This document shows, one piece after another, positions 11,453-41,920 of a stretch of DNA of 64,000 nucleotides. The DNA is from Myotis daubentonii (Eukaryota; Chordata; Mammalia; Chiroptera; Vespertilionidae), in contig NC_081852.1 of assembly GCF_963259705.1 (NCBI RefSeq), positions 63,383,500 through 63,447,499 of the forward strand, read 5' to 3'. The position numbers were made by a program, and so were the translations under genes. Below the pieces are notes generated by a model. It made no database searches. It saw only the letters and a list, made by a program, of their open reading frames with translations, and was not told the origin of the DNA. Numbering within the stretch: the stretch's first letter is position 1; the number at the start of each line of letters is the position of its first letter.

Positions 11453-11797
11453 GCTGCTTCAATAGCATCATTTGGATGCCCTGCCGACTCCCAGCCCACG
11501 TGGCCCCTCTCCCCGCGGCCTGGTGTTCGCAGAGCTCAGTTCTCAGATTTCGTGACTGAGGCCAAACCTGGGGCCAAACCTGGGGCGGCCTCCTTGGCAG
11601 CCCCTCAACCCCTCAAGTCCAAGCCTGGCAGCCCCAGACTCTGGGCCCGAGTCCAGTCCTCCTGGGCCCCCTTCCCCTGACCACCAGCCACAGAGCTCAC
11701 TGCCCTGTGCTGTGGGGAGGCCCCTACTGGACACGCTACCCTCACTAGGGACCACAGGGGACGCGGCTCTGAGCCCTGATATAAGAACCAGGCCCTT

Positions 11798-12016
11798 TGG
11801 CCCCGGCCGTGTGGCTCAGTGGGTCGAGCGCCGGCCTGTGACTGAAGGGTCTCAGGTTTGATTCCAGTCAAGGGCACAGGCCTGGGTTGTGGGCTCCATC
11901 CCCAGTTGGGGGCGAGCAGGAGGCAGCCGATCCATGATTCTCTCTCATCATGGATGTCTCCCTCCCTCCCTCTCCCTTCCTCTCTGAAATCAATAAAAAT
12001 ATATTTTTAAAAATCT
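11798..12016 (+). repeat. Ves SINE, full length
   Basis: CCCCGGCCGTGTGGCTCAGT head, GGTTTGATTCCAGTCAAGGG B box and CTGAAATCAATAAAAATAT tail. Confidence 0.92.
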
Positions 12017-12767
12017 TAAAAATGAACAAAAAGAACGTGTGCCTTTTGGCCTGGGGACCCCGAGATACCGCCTGGCGCACGGAGGCCCCCGTCGCTGCCT
12101 TTCGGTGGGTCTGCCTCACGCAGCCTCCCTCCCGGTAAGCGGTGCGGACGGAGCGGCTTGAAGTGGGGCTTGTCCTGAACCTGCAGCGTCCGTCTTCTCA
12201 CTCATTACAGGGAAGCACGCGGGTTTTCAGCCGAGGCTGTCACTGCAGATGCACCTCCGACGAGGCGGGCAGGGAGTCGGTGTTCGTTTAGAGCTATCGA
12301 AGCAACTTTTTCTTTTCCCAGCAAAACATTGTGTGATGGCTCCCTCCGCGGGCCGTTCTCTGTGGTTGATTTTCACAACATGGTCCTACAAAGTGTCATT
12401 TTTTTTGCAAAATTCTCCAAAGGCTTCATGCACTTTCACGAGGGCATATCTTACCCCACGGCGTCCGATCACGCTCCACTGCGTGCCTGTGGGGTCGTCT
12501 CCCTCACCTGTTTGTTTTTTCCCTTCAAATGGAGAACGGCCAGACCCCGTCGGTCCATGCCTTGGCAGAGAATTCAAATCCTTCTCCGGCGTCATCTTCA
12601 CGACTGCAGGGCATCACGCATTTTTGGCACCATTTGCAGGGCATCACGCATTTTTGGCACCATTGGTAGGGCCACTTTGCACCCGTTTATACTTTGCAAT
12701 TGACTGATATGGGTTTTGTATTGGTGAGGAGAGATGGACACAAGAGGTTAGTAGAAAAGGGCGTTTG
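12017..12767. other. Gene-free interval with a 30-bp tandem duplication
   Basis: Non-repetitive looking DNA. A perfect 30-bp repeat occurs at 12605-12634 and 12635-12664 (core GGCATCACGCATTTTTGGC). AT-rich words at 12300-12450 may be conserved, but this is untested. Confidence 0.5.
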
Positions 12768-12985
12768 GGCCCGGCCAGGGTAGCTCAGTGGTCCAGCGTC
12801 GACCTAGGAACCAGGAGGTCAGGGTTCGATTCCCAGCCAGGGCACAGGCCCGGGTTGTGGGCTCCATCCCCAGTGTGGGGCGTGCAGGAGGCAGCTGATC
12901 CATGATTCTCTCTCATCCTTGATGGTTCTATCTCTCTCTCCCTCTCCCTTCCTCTCTGAAATCCATAAAAATATATTTTTTTACG
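12768..12985 (+). repeat. Ves SINE
   Basis: GGCCCGGCCAGGGTAGCTC head, AGGGTTCGATTCCCAGCCAG B box and CTGAAATCCATAAAAATAT tail. Confidence 0.92.
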
Positions 12986-13292
12986 AAAGGACATTCGGGG
13001 CACTGCTTCTATGGGCACAGTGTTAGGGTGATTCCCGCTGCCCTGAGGAAACTACGTGAGCAGGGGATGCAGGGGCTGAATTCTAGCACTGTAAGGGCGG
13101 GAGCGGGGGGGTCTCCTGTTATGTATCCAGGTCTTTCTTCTGACGGAGCAGCGAGGCAATGAGTGCCATGCGGGGCTGTCCCCCTGGCTCCTGGACCGGA
13201 TCTGGGACTCCACCCGACAGGACCGGAGCCTCTGACAAGACTCAGCCCAAGGCAAACCCAGCAGAACTCTAGCACAAAGGCTCCTGACTTTT

Positions 13293-13517
13293 ATTTTTGT
13301 TTTTTAATATATATATATGTAATTTCAGAGAGGAAGGGAGAGGAAGAGGGAGATAGAAACATCAGTGATGAGAGAGAACCATTGATTGGCTGCCTCCTAC
13401 ATGCCCCACACTGGGGATCGAGCCTTCAACCCGGGCCTGTGCCCTGACCGGGAATTGATCCGTGACCTCCTGGTTCGTAGGTCATCGCTCAGCCGCTGAG
13501 CCACGCCGGCCGGGCCC
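13293..13517 (-). repeat. Ves SINE
   Basis: AATATATATATATGTAATTTC tail side, GGAATTGATCCGTGACCTCC box region and GAGCCACGCCGGCCGGGCC head. Confidence 0.92.
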
Positions 13518-14459
13518 AAAAAGAGCTCCCACCTTAAACAGAGCCTCCTTAATGGGGTTCTCACGGCCGTCTCTTCCCCGGGGGTGCAGGATAAAGCTGC
13601 TGTGTCCCGGAGACCTTGGGCTGCGGGCTCAAGGAGTGGGGGGACCGGCACTTGGGGACCCATTTCACGAAGCACCAGTGTCTCAGAATAGCAGGACCCA
13701 TAAAATGCACCATGTGCTCCCCGTGTGCAGGTAGGTGGCTGCAAGACGTGGAAAGACGCCCTTTTCCAGGCCGCACGAGGGGTGAACTGCGAGTGGAGAT
13801 CTGAGTGCGGGCGGTGGGACTCAGACCTCCTCCCATAACCGCACCGCCCTGGAATCGACCTGGCGTTTCCCTCGGGCTGCACTGTCTGAAGTGGGGGAGG
13901 GTGCAGAATGGGTGTGACCGGATCTCCCAGCCCCGCTCCCTGCGCAGGCAAAGAAATAACCTCCAAACCTAACCGCCAAGGGCAGGACACACCGGGCCTC
14001 CTAGACCCACCGTGTGCCTGATGTGTAATTAGGAACCCGTTCGGAAAGTTCTGGCAAAAGTCAAGAAACGGGCTGTGTGCTCGGAGAGGCGACCGCAGGG
14101 AAGCTGGTGCTGCCGCCTCGCACGTGCCCGAGCGCTTCTCAAAGCCGCCTCCTCCCTGGAAGGAATAATGGACTCACTGAGCAGGCTGGACGCAGCGCCC
14201 CGGTTCTCCCACAGCCCCTGGAAAGTCACTTTTGGGGGGGCTCCTTATCCCTCCCCGGCTTGTCCCTGTCCCTGTGAAAGCGGAGTTCATAAAGCCCTTT
14301 CTTATTTCCCAGGGCCATTGTCACCCTGTGAGAGGCCCCCAGGCACCTGGGCCTAGAGAAGGCACAGCCTCTAAGACAATGGCCCCCTCCCCAGGAAATT
14401 AGCCAGAGGCGGGCTTTGGAGCCGGGTCCAATCTGTGCTTTGTGGGGACACTTGTTACT
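13518..14459. other. Gene-free interval
   Basis: Mixed-composition DNA; no exon, repeat or RNA gene recognised. Confidence 0.35.
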
Positions 14460-14960
14460 CGGTAATTAGAGGCTCAGCCACGTCTTTAAAGAAACACTGT
14501 TTGGCAGTGTAATGTGTGATCCCGGTCACGTGTTTCCATCAAAGGCAGCAATTACATGCATTAGGCCGGACTGGCAGGACGGGAGGAAATTAAGTGGGAA
14601 GTGAATAACCCCCGCCCCCCATCTCCTTCCCTTTAGAAGCTGAAATCCCGGTGAGCCGCCCGGCAAACCCACGGCGAACCTGGAAAATAAAGCCCTCCTT
14701 AACCTTTCGGAGTGACGGCCCTGCTAACATGCCAGGGACAGCGCGTCCCTGCACTTTTCAAATAAAGGGCTTTCTTCTGCCTGAATTTCCTACATGCGCT
14801 TCACACGCGCTGGAGGCCGCCGGCTCTTTGGGGCGGATTGGCTGTTCTCTGCGCAAGTGAATTCATAGTTTTGTTCTCCAAAACCCACGGCCAGGCGTAA
14901 GCCAGCCGTTTCGGAGAAACAAGGCCGTTTGCCTATTTTTAATGACCCCTTTCCCTATTC
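14460..14960. promoter_or_regulatory. Candidate conserved non-coding element
   Basis: Contains GGTAATTAGAGGCTC, TTTGGCAGTGTAATGTGTG, GCAGCAATTACATGCATTAG and GGAGGAAATTAAGTGGGAAG. It is non-repetitive, with many homeodomain TAAT cores. A possible distal enhancer of the neighbouring HMX genes; inference only. Confidence 0.35.
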
Positions 14961-15076
14961 ATCGAGGTTTCCTGCACGTCTGTCAGTGAAGGCCTCACGG
15001 AGTAGAAACGGTCAGGAAAAGAGCCCCGGCCGCTGGAACCCACTGCGCCGCTGGGAGGAGCGTGCTCTGGAAAAGA

Positions 15077-15205
15077 CTAAGTGTGTGCGTGTGCGTGTGC
15101 GTGTGCGTGTGCGTGTGCGGTATGTGAGCATGTGTGGTATGTGAGCATGTGTGTGTGCATGTGCATATGTGGTGTGTGCCTGTATGTGTGCCTGCGTGTG
15201 TGTGT
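15077..15205. repeat. (GTGTGC)n / (TG)n simple repeat
   Basis: Five GTGTGC units, then imperfect TG-rich repeats. Frames over it (Cys/Val or His/Thr) are artefacts. Confidence 0.9.
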
Positions 15206-15264
15206 CCTCCAGGCAGATGCTCTGTGTCGCCACCCCACCCCCCGGACTAAAAGTCCTTCTTGAG

Positions 15265-15530
15265 AAACGTCCTTGCAATGCCTCAAAGGGCTCGATGATT
15301 TCAATTTTACTCCCCAGAGCGCCAGCGCCAGACAGTCCCGGCAGAGGAGGGGGAAACGCGCCACCCCCTCCAGCACCCCGCTCGGCCGCTGTTCTGAGGA
15401 AATGACACCGGCCGCAGAAACCCATTGGGGACCCCATTCCCTGTGATTGGACACGCACGGTGGCGGCGAGAGTCATTATCTCTAAATTGATTGACCCGAA
15501 TGTCACGCAGATCATCCCAGAGCTGGAGCC
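15265..15530. promoter_or_regulatory. Candidate conserved non-coding element
   Basis: GGGCTCGATGATTTCAATTT, CCTGTGATTGGACACG (inverted CCAAT) and GAGAGTCATTATCTCTAAATTGATTGACC sit in otherwise GC-rich DNA. The last carries GATA and homeodomain cores. Alignment is needed to support this. Confidence 0.35.
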
Positions 15531-16959
15531 ACCTGGGCGCGGGCTCAGCATCTTCTGCTCCCCGCACAGCGGCAGCCGCGAGGGCCGCTCCAGCCACCGG
15601 CCGGGCATTTGCCCTTGGCGGGCAGGCGCTGCCCTGTGCGCGAACGTGGGCTCCAGAGCTTCTCACGTTGCGTCTGACCTGCTCGTGGGCTGTGGGTCTG
15701 ACTGAGGAGACAAAACGCGGACCCAGAGCCCCAGCGGTGGACTCCGCCGGTGACAATTGCGACCGTCACTGAGCGGCTGTGTCCGGGCTCTCCTGCGGGC
15801 GCACAGGCGTCGCGCCCCTCGCTCCGCACCGCGGGCCTCCAGGGGCCTTCGTGCTGTCAGCATGTCCATTTTATGATGGAAGAAAAAGGCCTTACAGAGG
15901 TCACGCAGCCCCCCTCCTGCCCCGGTTGCACAGGGAAGATGGAGGCGTGGATTCCAGACCCCGCAGTCTGACCCCGAAGCCCAGGCTGCTGCTATGAGGT
16001 CACGGGAGCTCTAACCACTGAGCTCACCAGCCAGGGCAAAGTCACTGTTTTCTTTCAGCAGCTTTTGGCGAGGAGGCCATATGTTGGAGAAAACACTGAG
16101 CCACGTCACCGACGTCACTATCACATGTCTACAACGACAGGCTTCACACTGAAACCCGTCACCGCTTGCAAACAGGGCTCGGCGAGCGATGAGCCTGTGC
16201 GGTAACCGGTGGTGTCTGAACACCTGCGGCCGAGCGAGGCTCCCACGTGCGCGGCCACGCCCCGCCTGGGCACGGGGTCGCCAGGTGACCGGTGAGTGCG
16301 CGCCCACCACTCCTATTCCGTGTAAGTTTAAAATGCCAGTGACACACACAGAACTTCCCCGTGAAATCCAGCGTTTCACACAGACTCCATTTCAACCACA
16401 CAAGCGAGTCTACGTAAGTGAAAACAGGCAAACTCACTCGCTGCCGATGTTTTAACATCCACGAGCGGAAGCCTCCTTTGTTCTAAGACGGACGCGGGCT
16501 TCGCGGTGCCCCTCACCCGAACGAGGCCCCCCCCGCCCCCCCGGGCTCCACAGGGCGAGTTGCTTCTGAGCTGCTCACTAGTCACAAGGGAGCCCGCGGG
16601 GGGCACGCCTCCTTCCGGGGGGACCGGCCGGTGCCACGTGTGCTGGTCGCAGTGTCTCCCCACACTCGTGTCCCCCTGGACTGCGCATGTGACCTCACTT
16701 GGAAACGAACACTTCGCTGTGACCAGGCCAAGAGGAGGCCGCCCTAGGCCTGAGTCCCAGGAGGGTCCTTAGAAGAAGAGGGGAACTTGGACGCAGACAT
16801 TCACGAGGGAAGGCGGCCAGTGACGATGGAGGCGGAGGTGGGGGCTGTGCTGTGTGAGCTGGCGGCCACCAGCCGTCCCAGGAGGCTGAGGAAGATCCTC
16901 CCAGACCCCGGGGAGCCTGGCCCCCCACCTGGACCGCCCACTTCTGGCCTCAGAGCTCC
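15531..16959. other. Gene-free interval with small repeat scraps
   Basis: About 15988-16038 resembles a minus-strand Ves head (AACCACTGAGCTCACCAGCC), and 15865-15975 is weakly MIR-like. Nothing else was recognised. Confidence 0.4.
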
Positions 16960-17216
16960 TTACATTTTTATTTACGTCATCCTCGCCCCAGGACGCTTTC
17001 CTGTTAGTTTTGAGAGAGAGTGGAAGGGAGGGAAAGATAGAGAAACATCCCTGGGAGAGAAACACACCGATCGGCTGCCTCCTGCACACGACCCGACCAG
17101 GGCCCAGGCTGGGGAGGAGCCTGCAACCGAGGTACCTGCCCTGGACCGGGATCGAACCCGGGACCCTTCTGTCCCCAGACCGACGCCCAACCACTGAGCC
17201 ACACCGGCCGGCTGGC
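16960..17216 (-). repeat. Ves SINE
   Basis: CATCCTCGCCCCAGGACGC tail side, GA-rich body, GGGATCGAACCCGGGACCC and CTGAGCCACACCGGCCGG head. Confidence 0.92.
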
Positions 17217-18615
17217 CTCCAGAACTCTGAGAGAAGGCGTTTAAGTTGCGTAAAGCGGCAGTTAATAGCATGTGGTCGCGGCAGCCCCGGATGCAGATGC
17301 CAGAGCCAGCACCTGCCCCTCCGCAGCCCTGGCTCTTGTTCTGGTGACTGCCCTCCTCCCACCACCCAGGCCGTCCTGCTGATCGCAGGGCTGGTTCTGG
17401 AATGACTGTGGCCCAGACCCGCGGGAGGAGAGGGACACTTGCTTCTCCCGCCCCCCCCCCCCCCAGACCCTCCTCTTCCCCGGGACGTTGCTGTGTGTCG
17501 CTATGGGCCCGGCCACAGCCTAGGACGTGGGGGCGGGGCAGACAGGGCAGCGCCTGGGCCTAATGACCGTGAGCTGCCCCCCCCACCCCCCGCTGCCTGA
17601 GGCCCCGGGACCGGGTGGAGCTGAGGGAGGGGCTGGAACGAGCCTGTACCCCCTCTGTCCAGGCTCACCACCTGCAGAGCCGCCGAGTGTGCGAGTCTGT
17701 ACAGCCTCCCCTCCCCCCCCCCCCCCCCCGCTGATTCTCCGAAACGATGCCTCAGTGTCCCCAGCAGCTCCCAGTGGGCCCCCTGGACTGCAGGCAGCGA
17801 GTGAGAGAAAGGAAAACGTTCACCAAACAGTCTTTTAGGTGAAAGCACTACCCAGGAGGGCGTCTGCCCGGCCGCGCCCCCAGGTCTGCCCTGGGCACCT
17901 GGCCTTGGCTTTTTTGGAGGCTGGAGCGGGGGGTGGCGTCTTTGTCTGTTGGGGTGAACTTGGGGGGCTTAGAAGCAAGAAAGGCTCATCACTCACAGTT
18001 CCGGAGGCTGGGAAGTGCAAGGTCACGGGGCCGTCAGGCCCGGCGTCCGGCCCGCTTCCTCGGCGGCTGCGCGGGCCCTTTTATAAGCACATCCCAGGCC
18101 GCCCACCCCAGCCCCGCCTCCCAGCACCACCGCCCGTCCTTCACTTCGGCGCCTGAATGGGGGGCACAGGCGTTCAGTCCGGAGCAGATGGAAAGACCCT
18201 CTTACCCCAACTAGCTGATCCCCCAGAGCTGTCCACGGCCGAGGCTCCTCCCTCCGGCCCTGCCCGCCACCTCCAGGTCCCTCCTTCAGAGAAAACGCCT
18301 CAGTTTAGTGGCCCGCGCAGCTCACCTGGCTTCTGAGCCCGACTCACCTGATGTGTTCGGTCTGTGGGTGGAGTCAACACGCTCCTCCTCCTTCGGGCTG
18401 AGTGGACTCAGCACCCAGTCAGGGCTCCCTGCGGGTGGGCGGGCTCCCCAGGGCCAGGGCTGCGGGGCCTGCCTGGGCTGTCCTTGCTGCCTCTCACCAT
18501 GGGCATCGCTGGGCACTGCCAGGCGCTTGTGTCCTGAGGTTGCCTCTTGCTGTCTGTTTGGTTCTCTTCCGCCCGCACCTGGGAGCCCGGGGCTGACAGT
18601 CCTTGGCTCGGGGCG
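17217..18615. other. Gene-free GC-rich interval
   Basis: Contains poly-C runs near 17450 and 17705. No exon or named repeat. Confidence 0.35.
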
Positions 18616-18812
18616 CAGCCTCCTGCCCCCCCGGGCTGAGCCTGCCCCCCCCCGGGCTGAGCCTCCCCCCCCCCCCCCGCCCCGGCTGAGCCTGCCACCC
18701 CCTCCTGGGCTGAGCCTCCCCCCCCAGCTGAGCCTCCCCCCCCCCGGCTGAGCCTGCCCCCCTCTTCTGGGCTGAGCCTCCCCCCCCGCCCCCCGCCCCG
18801 GGCTGAGCCTGC
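18616..18812. repeat. C-rich minisatellite
   Basis: About ten short units with the core GGGCTGAGCCT, separated by C runs of up to 13. Quadruplex on the minus strand and i-motif on the plus strand are possible. Confidence 0.88.
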
Positions 18813-18884
18813 CGCCCAGCCTTCTCCCGGCCAGAAGTGGAGCTCCCTCCGTGGCAGCGCCCGCCTCGGTCCCGCCGGCAGCTT

Positions 18885-19262
18885 TCACTTGTATTTTTCT
18901 ATGAACATACGTTCTCCTCTTGGACGCTTTGAATACAATTATTTTTTAAAACCCTGTGGGTCATGGAGCCCACAGGAGCTCATCGTAGAAATAGAAAACA
19001 CAAAAGGAGGGGTTAGAAAACAAGAGACGCTGGGAAGGACCAGGAATAGGAAACCTTCCGAGAGGGCCCTTCAGGTGTTAAAGCTCCATAATAGCCGAGC
19101 GCACGCAGGACGCTGCGCTCTCCACCCACGAAAACTTAATTACCGCCAGAACAATGGAGATCTATATGGAAACCGCTCTCATCAAGTCCATGCGAGGAGG
19201 TGGAAGTCCCTGCGATTTCAGCCTCTTTATTAAAAATGTAATTACTCATCGAAACAATGGGA
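18885..19262. promoter_or_regulatory. Candidate conserved non-coding element
   Basis: AT-rich words: ACTTGTATTTTTCTATG, GAATACAATTATTTTTTAAA, GAAAACTTAATTACCGCC, CTTTATTAAAAATGTAATTAC. No repeat was seen. This is the AT-rich island nearest the ACADSB 3' end and resembles enhancer DNA in composition only. Confidence 0.38.
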
Positions 19263-19648
19263 CCGGGCGGCCTGCCTCCGCGGGGCGGCCGAGGGCTGAG
19301 GGCCGAGAGCTCGGTCCCCGGGGCAGCGGCCACGGGCCTTGGACAGGAAACCCGCACGCCGAGGCGGGAAGCCGGGAGAGGGAAGGGCCACACGTGTGAG
19401 AAGTGAAGGGCAGAGGGCAACGCAGAAGAATACGGGGGACCTGAGTGTCGGGAGAAATCACAGGAGGCCTCACAGCCACCAGCCCCCCGCCCCCCGCGAG
19501 CCGCCCTCTCCTGCTGGACAGACGGACGAGGGCTCTTCCCAGAGCTGCTCCTCCCGACGCCACCCGCGGGTGCTCTGGGTTTTGCATGAAACATGCAGCC
19601 CTCTCCTGCGGGCAGTGGTGAGCGCGGGGCTCGGCTCCTCTGGAGGGG

Positions 19649-19866
19649 CCCCGGACGGTGGGCCCTGGCTGGTGGGACCCGGACGGTGGGACCCGGATGG
19701 TGGGGCCCAGACGGTGGGACCAGGCTGGTGGGACCCGGACGGTGGGACCAGGCTGGTGGGACCCGGACGGTGGGACCTGGCTGTTGGGACCCGGATGGTG
19801 GGGCCCGGATGGTGGGACCCGGCTGGTGGGGCCTAGACAGTGGGGCCCGGATGGTGGGGCCCAGTG
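19649..19866. repeat. Minisatellite with ~13-15-bp units
   Basis: About 14 copies of GGTGGGACCCGGA and GGTGGGACCAGGCT variants. Frames on both strands look like repetitive proteins but are products of the repeat. Confidence 0.92.
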
Positions 19867-20765
19867 GAACACTCAGATAGGAAAACGGGCTGGAAAGAGG
19901 CAACACTTGAATGAACTTAGGGCCGACGGGGTGAGCAGTGTGGCCCTTCCCCTCAGGGGCCAGGTGGTAACCGTCGTGGGCATCGCGGGCGAGAGGCAAA
20001 CAGGCTCTTGTGCACATTCACACGCCTTTTCAGTGTGGCTCCCAGGTCGGACAGAAGCAGCCCCAGCGAAGCCCCAATTTCGACGACGGTCTGGGGCCTG
20101 GCGTCCGTAGGACTTTGGAATTTTCTTTTTTCCTGGGAACAAGTAGTTCATGTCCAAGAAAATATCACATTTGAACACCTCAGGTCAAATCACAGAAAAT
20201 CGAGTTACAAGTAAAGGCAAGATGCTAATCCCAAGACCAGTCCTTTGGGTGAGGTCTGCTCAGCCAAGCGACCTGCTCAGGGCTAGTCCGCCCCCCCGCC
20301 CCCCCTTGCCCAGGCAGGTCCCCTCACTCCCCCGTCAGTCTAGTCTCCCTGGTGGCTGAATGGGGCAGGATCGGGAAAGGGACACGGTGCACCCTCACCC
20401 TCGGCAGCTCTCACTCACTCACCTTCGAGCACAGAAGTGGTGCCCAGGCAACTGCGATCCCCACACACACACGCCGTTACAAACCTGCGGGGGGAGGGGT
20501 GCCCGCGACCGCTGCCTCCCTCCTCCAAGTCCCAGGCGCTTCTGCGTGGCGACCAGACCGCCCGAGTTAAGAATTTATACACGTGCCTGCACGCACAAAA
20601 CTACAGTTTCTTACTGCGCTGCACAAATATTGTGCGATTTGTCATATTTAAAATAAGACAAGTCGGGTGATTTAACCTCAGCCAATGGATCTTGTTCTTT
20701 TAAGTGGCTGGGTTGTAGGTGTCGTTCCATGATTTAAGCTCCCACTCAGCCATTTCTAGCTTTTT
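19867..20765. other. Gene-free interval
   Basis: Mixed DNA with no feature I can name. Confidence 0.35.
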
Positions 20766-20886
20766 GGGTTTTTTTTTGTTAATCTTCACCCGAGGATATT
20801 TTCTCCACTGATTTATAGAGCGAGTGGAAGGGAGGGGAGAGAGAGACAGCGATGGGAGACGTCGGCTGGCTGCGCCCCTGACATCG
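20766..20886 (-). repeat. Ves SINE, 3' half only
   Basis: AATCTTCACCCGAGGATAT and the GA-rich body to GTCGGCTGGCTGCGCCCCTG; the tRNA-like head is missing. Confidence 0.85.
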
Positions 20887-21045
20887 GCGAGGTCCGCGTG
20901 GCTGCCCACGTGACTCGCGGGTTTCTAATTCCGGGGGAGCTGAGAGGCTTTTCACCAATGTTGGCTTCTCTGCCGCTGGCGGTAAAGCCACCTTCACAGT
21001 CACAGGAAGTCACGTCCACGCCCCTTCCATTCAGAGCATTTCACC

Positions 21046-21360
21046 CACCCCGACTTCCCATCAGTCCCCTGACTTCCATCAGGTCCCCCGACTTCCCATC
21101 AGTCCCCCGACTTCCCATCAGTCGCCCCCGACTTCCCATCAGGCTCCCCCTGACTTCCCATCAGTCCCCCCCGACTTCCCATCAGGTCTCCCCGACTTCC
21201 CATCAGTCCCCCGACTTCCCATCAGTCGCCCCCGACTTCCCATCAGGCTCCCCCTGACTTCCCATCAGTCCCCCCCGACTTCCCATCAGGCTCCCCCTGA
21301 CTTCCCATCAGTCCCCCCGACTTCCCATCAGTCCCCCCGACTTCCCATCAGTCCCCCCAC
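21046..21360. repeat. Minisatellite with ~19-21-bp units
   Basis: About 16 copies of CGACTTCCCATCAGTCCCCC, with variants carrying GGT or GGCTCCCCCT spacers. Some higher-order pairs recur (21085-21175 resembles 21195-21290). Confidence 0.95.
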
Positions 21361-22127
21361 TTTCATTCTGAGAGACTGAATGAGGGCTTTCCTCATCTCC
21401 CTGTTTGAAAGTTAAGTAGATGTTACCTCTTTTGGACCAAGGACTAACTTGTTCTTATTTCTTCCTAATACTTTAATGTAACTCCCACATCCGCTGTATG
21501 TACACAATTCTGAATATTTAACTATGATCTGCATTACAGAGTCCAGCTCAGTAAACGTGAACGGGCAAAGCACAACTTCTTTCCTAACAAACCCTGTCCT
21601 GCATCTGCGCCCAAGGTGCTTCCTGTGCAGCAGCGGCGACGCTGAGCCTTGAAACGCTCCCCAGCCCTTTCAGGACCTGTGACCCCGGCACCCCCTCCAC
21701 CCGGCGGCCCCACCACCCGGCATCCCCTCCACCCCCTCGAGGCCCCTGTGCCGACCTCGGCCTTTCTGCACCTGCGCTGCAGGCACCCAAGTGCTTCTGC
21801 TTCCCGTGATGAAAGGACTTTTCTGTCATTCTCTGTCACTGAACCTGCTCTAACTGCCCCCCATGAGATCGGACACGGCTCCGGGGGGCAGGACACCTCC
21901 CTCCTGAGAATCACGGAGCCCAACGAGGCGCAGCGGCTGAAGCACAAGCCTCGGTGAAGCCAGGCAGCGCGGCCGAGGACGGTCCCGCTTAAGGAGACAC
22001 TTGCTGGCGACAGTGCGGACAGTGACACGACAACAGGGGCGCCTCTGACCGCGGACCCCAGTGCTGAGGCTTCGCACCGGACAGTCAGCCGAGCTGACAG
22101 CCCGCCCACACCCTCCGCACAGGCCGG
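21361..22127. other. Spacer beyond the ACADSB poly(A) signal
   Basis: No exon recognised. It could contain a longer ACADSB 3' UTR. Confidence 0.35.
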
Positions 22128-22648
22128 CCTCGCGACATCTTCGCTTTATTTTGGTAAAATAGCGTTTTCTTCACGTTTACGACTTACAGAGTGGGACCCT
22201 TACCTTCCTCCCATCCTCAGGTTTTCACAACTAGAACTCTTAGATTTTCCTATAGAAAGTATTTGTCTGTTTCTATCTCATTTAGCAGCTTAGGGTGGAC
22301 TCAATCCGGGAGACTTGCCAAGTCTAACCGACATGTCTGTCGAATGCCACAAAGGAGGTCTCGTGGGACCAGACAACGCCCGGGGTCACCAGCACCCAGC
22401 CATGGAGGCCCCTCTGCACCTGCAGCTGGGACGAGGCCTCAGACCTTTAGAAAGTTCCGAGGAGGCAGGAGAGCATTTCTCCCCAGATGTTCAAGTGGCT
22501 TCCTGTGCCCACGCTGGGCGGAGCTGGAAGAACACAGAGAGGGCGACCCAAGACCCACGACCACAGCTTCCATCAATCACTGTGCTGCCGGGTGACGCTC
22601 CCCAGGTCACAGAGCTTCGGGGTGCAGACGGCCCAGCGGGCCCCGGGG
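22128..22648 (-). terminator. ACADSB: ACADSB 3' UTR with nearest poly(A) signal
   Basis: Downstream of the stop, the first clear AATAAA on the minus strand lies at 22150-22145, so a 3' UTR of about 0.5 kb is the simplest reading. Longer isoforms running toward 19.2 kb cannot be excluded, because this gene is known for long 3' UTRs. No coding potential was seen here. Confidence 0.5.
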
Positions 22649-41649
<19,001 letters not shown>

Positions 41650-41920
41650 CGGAGCCGCAGGCCAGGGCGTCGCACGCCGGCGAATTCCTCAAAACTCCGG
41701 GCCGCTCGCCAGCGCCCCGAGGCCACAGGGCAGGCCCGTCCCGCCCCCGCCCCGCCCCCTCCGCCCCGCCCACCACGCTCCGCTCACGCCCCTGGCCACG
41801 CCTCCTACGACTACGGAACGCCAGGAGGGACAATTCTCCTTTCCGCCTTGGCGCTACTCCCTGCTCGCGCGAGATTTGACGACAGCAGTGGGGCGGGAAG
41901 GAAGCGGAGACGCACCAAAC
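41650..41920. promoter_or_regulatory. Divergent CpG-island promoter of ACADSB (-) and IKZF5 (+)
   Basis: About 270 bases separate the ACADSB start codon from the first ATG in the presumed IKZF5 exon 1. A cluster of GC boxes (repeated CCCCGCCC) occupies 41741-41771. A perfect 10-bp palindrome, CTCGCGCGAG, lies at 41864-41873. There is no TATA box. The surrounding 40.7-43.1 kb is CpG-dense. The head-to-head arrangement of these two genes is known from human, so shared initiation is expected. Confidence 0.82.

Noticed and set aside
19136..20017. Repetitive proteins with GTRTVGPG-like or PTVRVPP-like units on the two strands
   Set aside because: Translation of the 13-15-bp minisatellite at 19649-19866; no start context or splice evidence.
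1..22100. HMX3 or HMX2 homeobox exons
   Set aside because: Expected next in this gene order, but no homeodomain-coding sequence was found; they should lie beyond the left edge.
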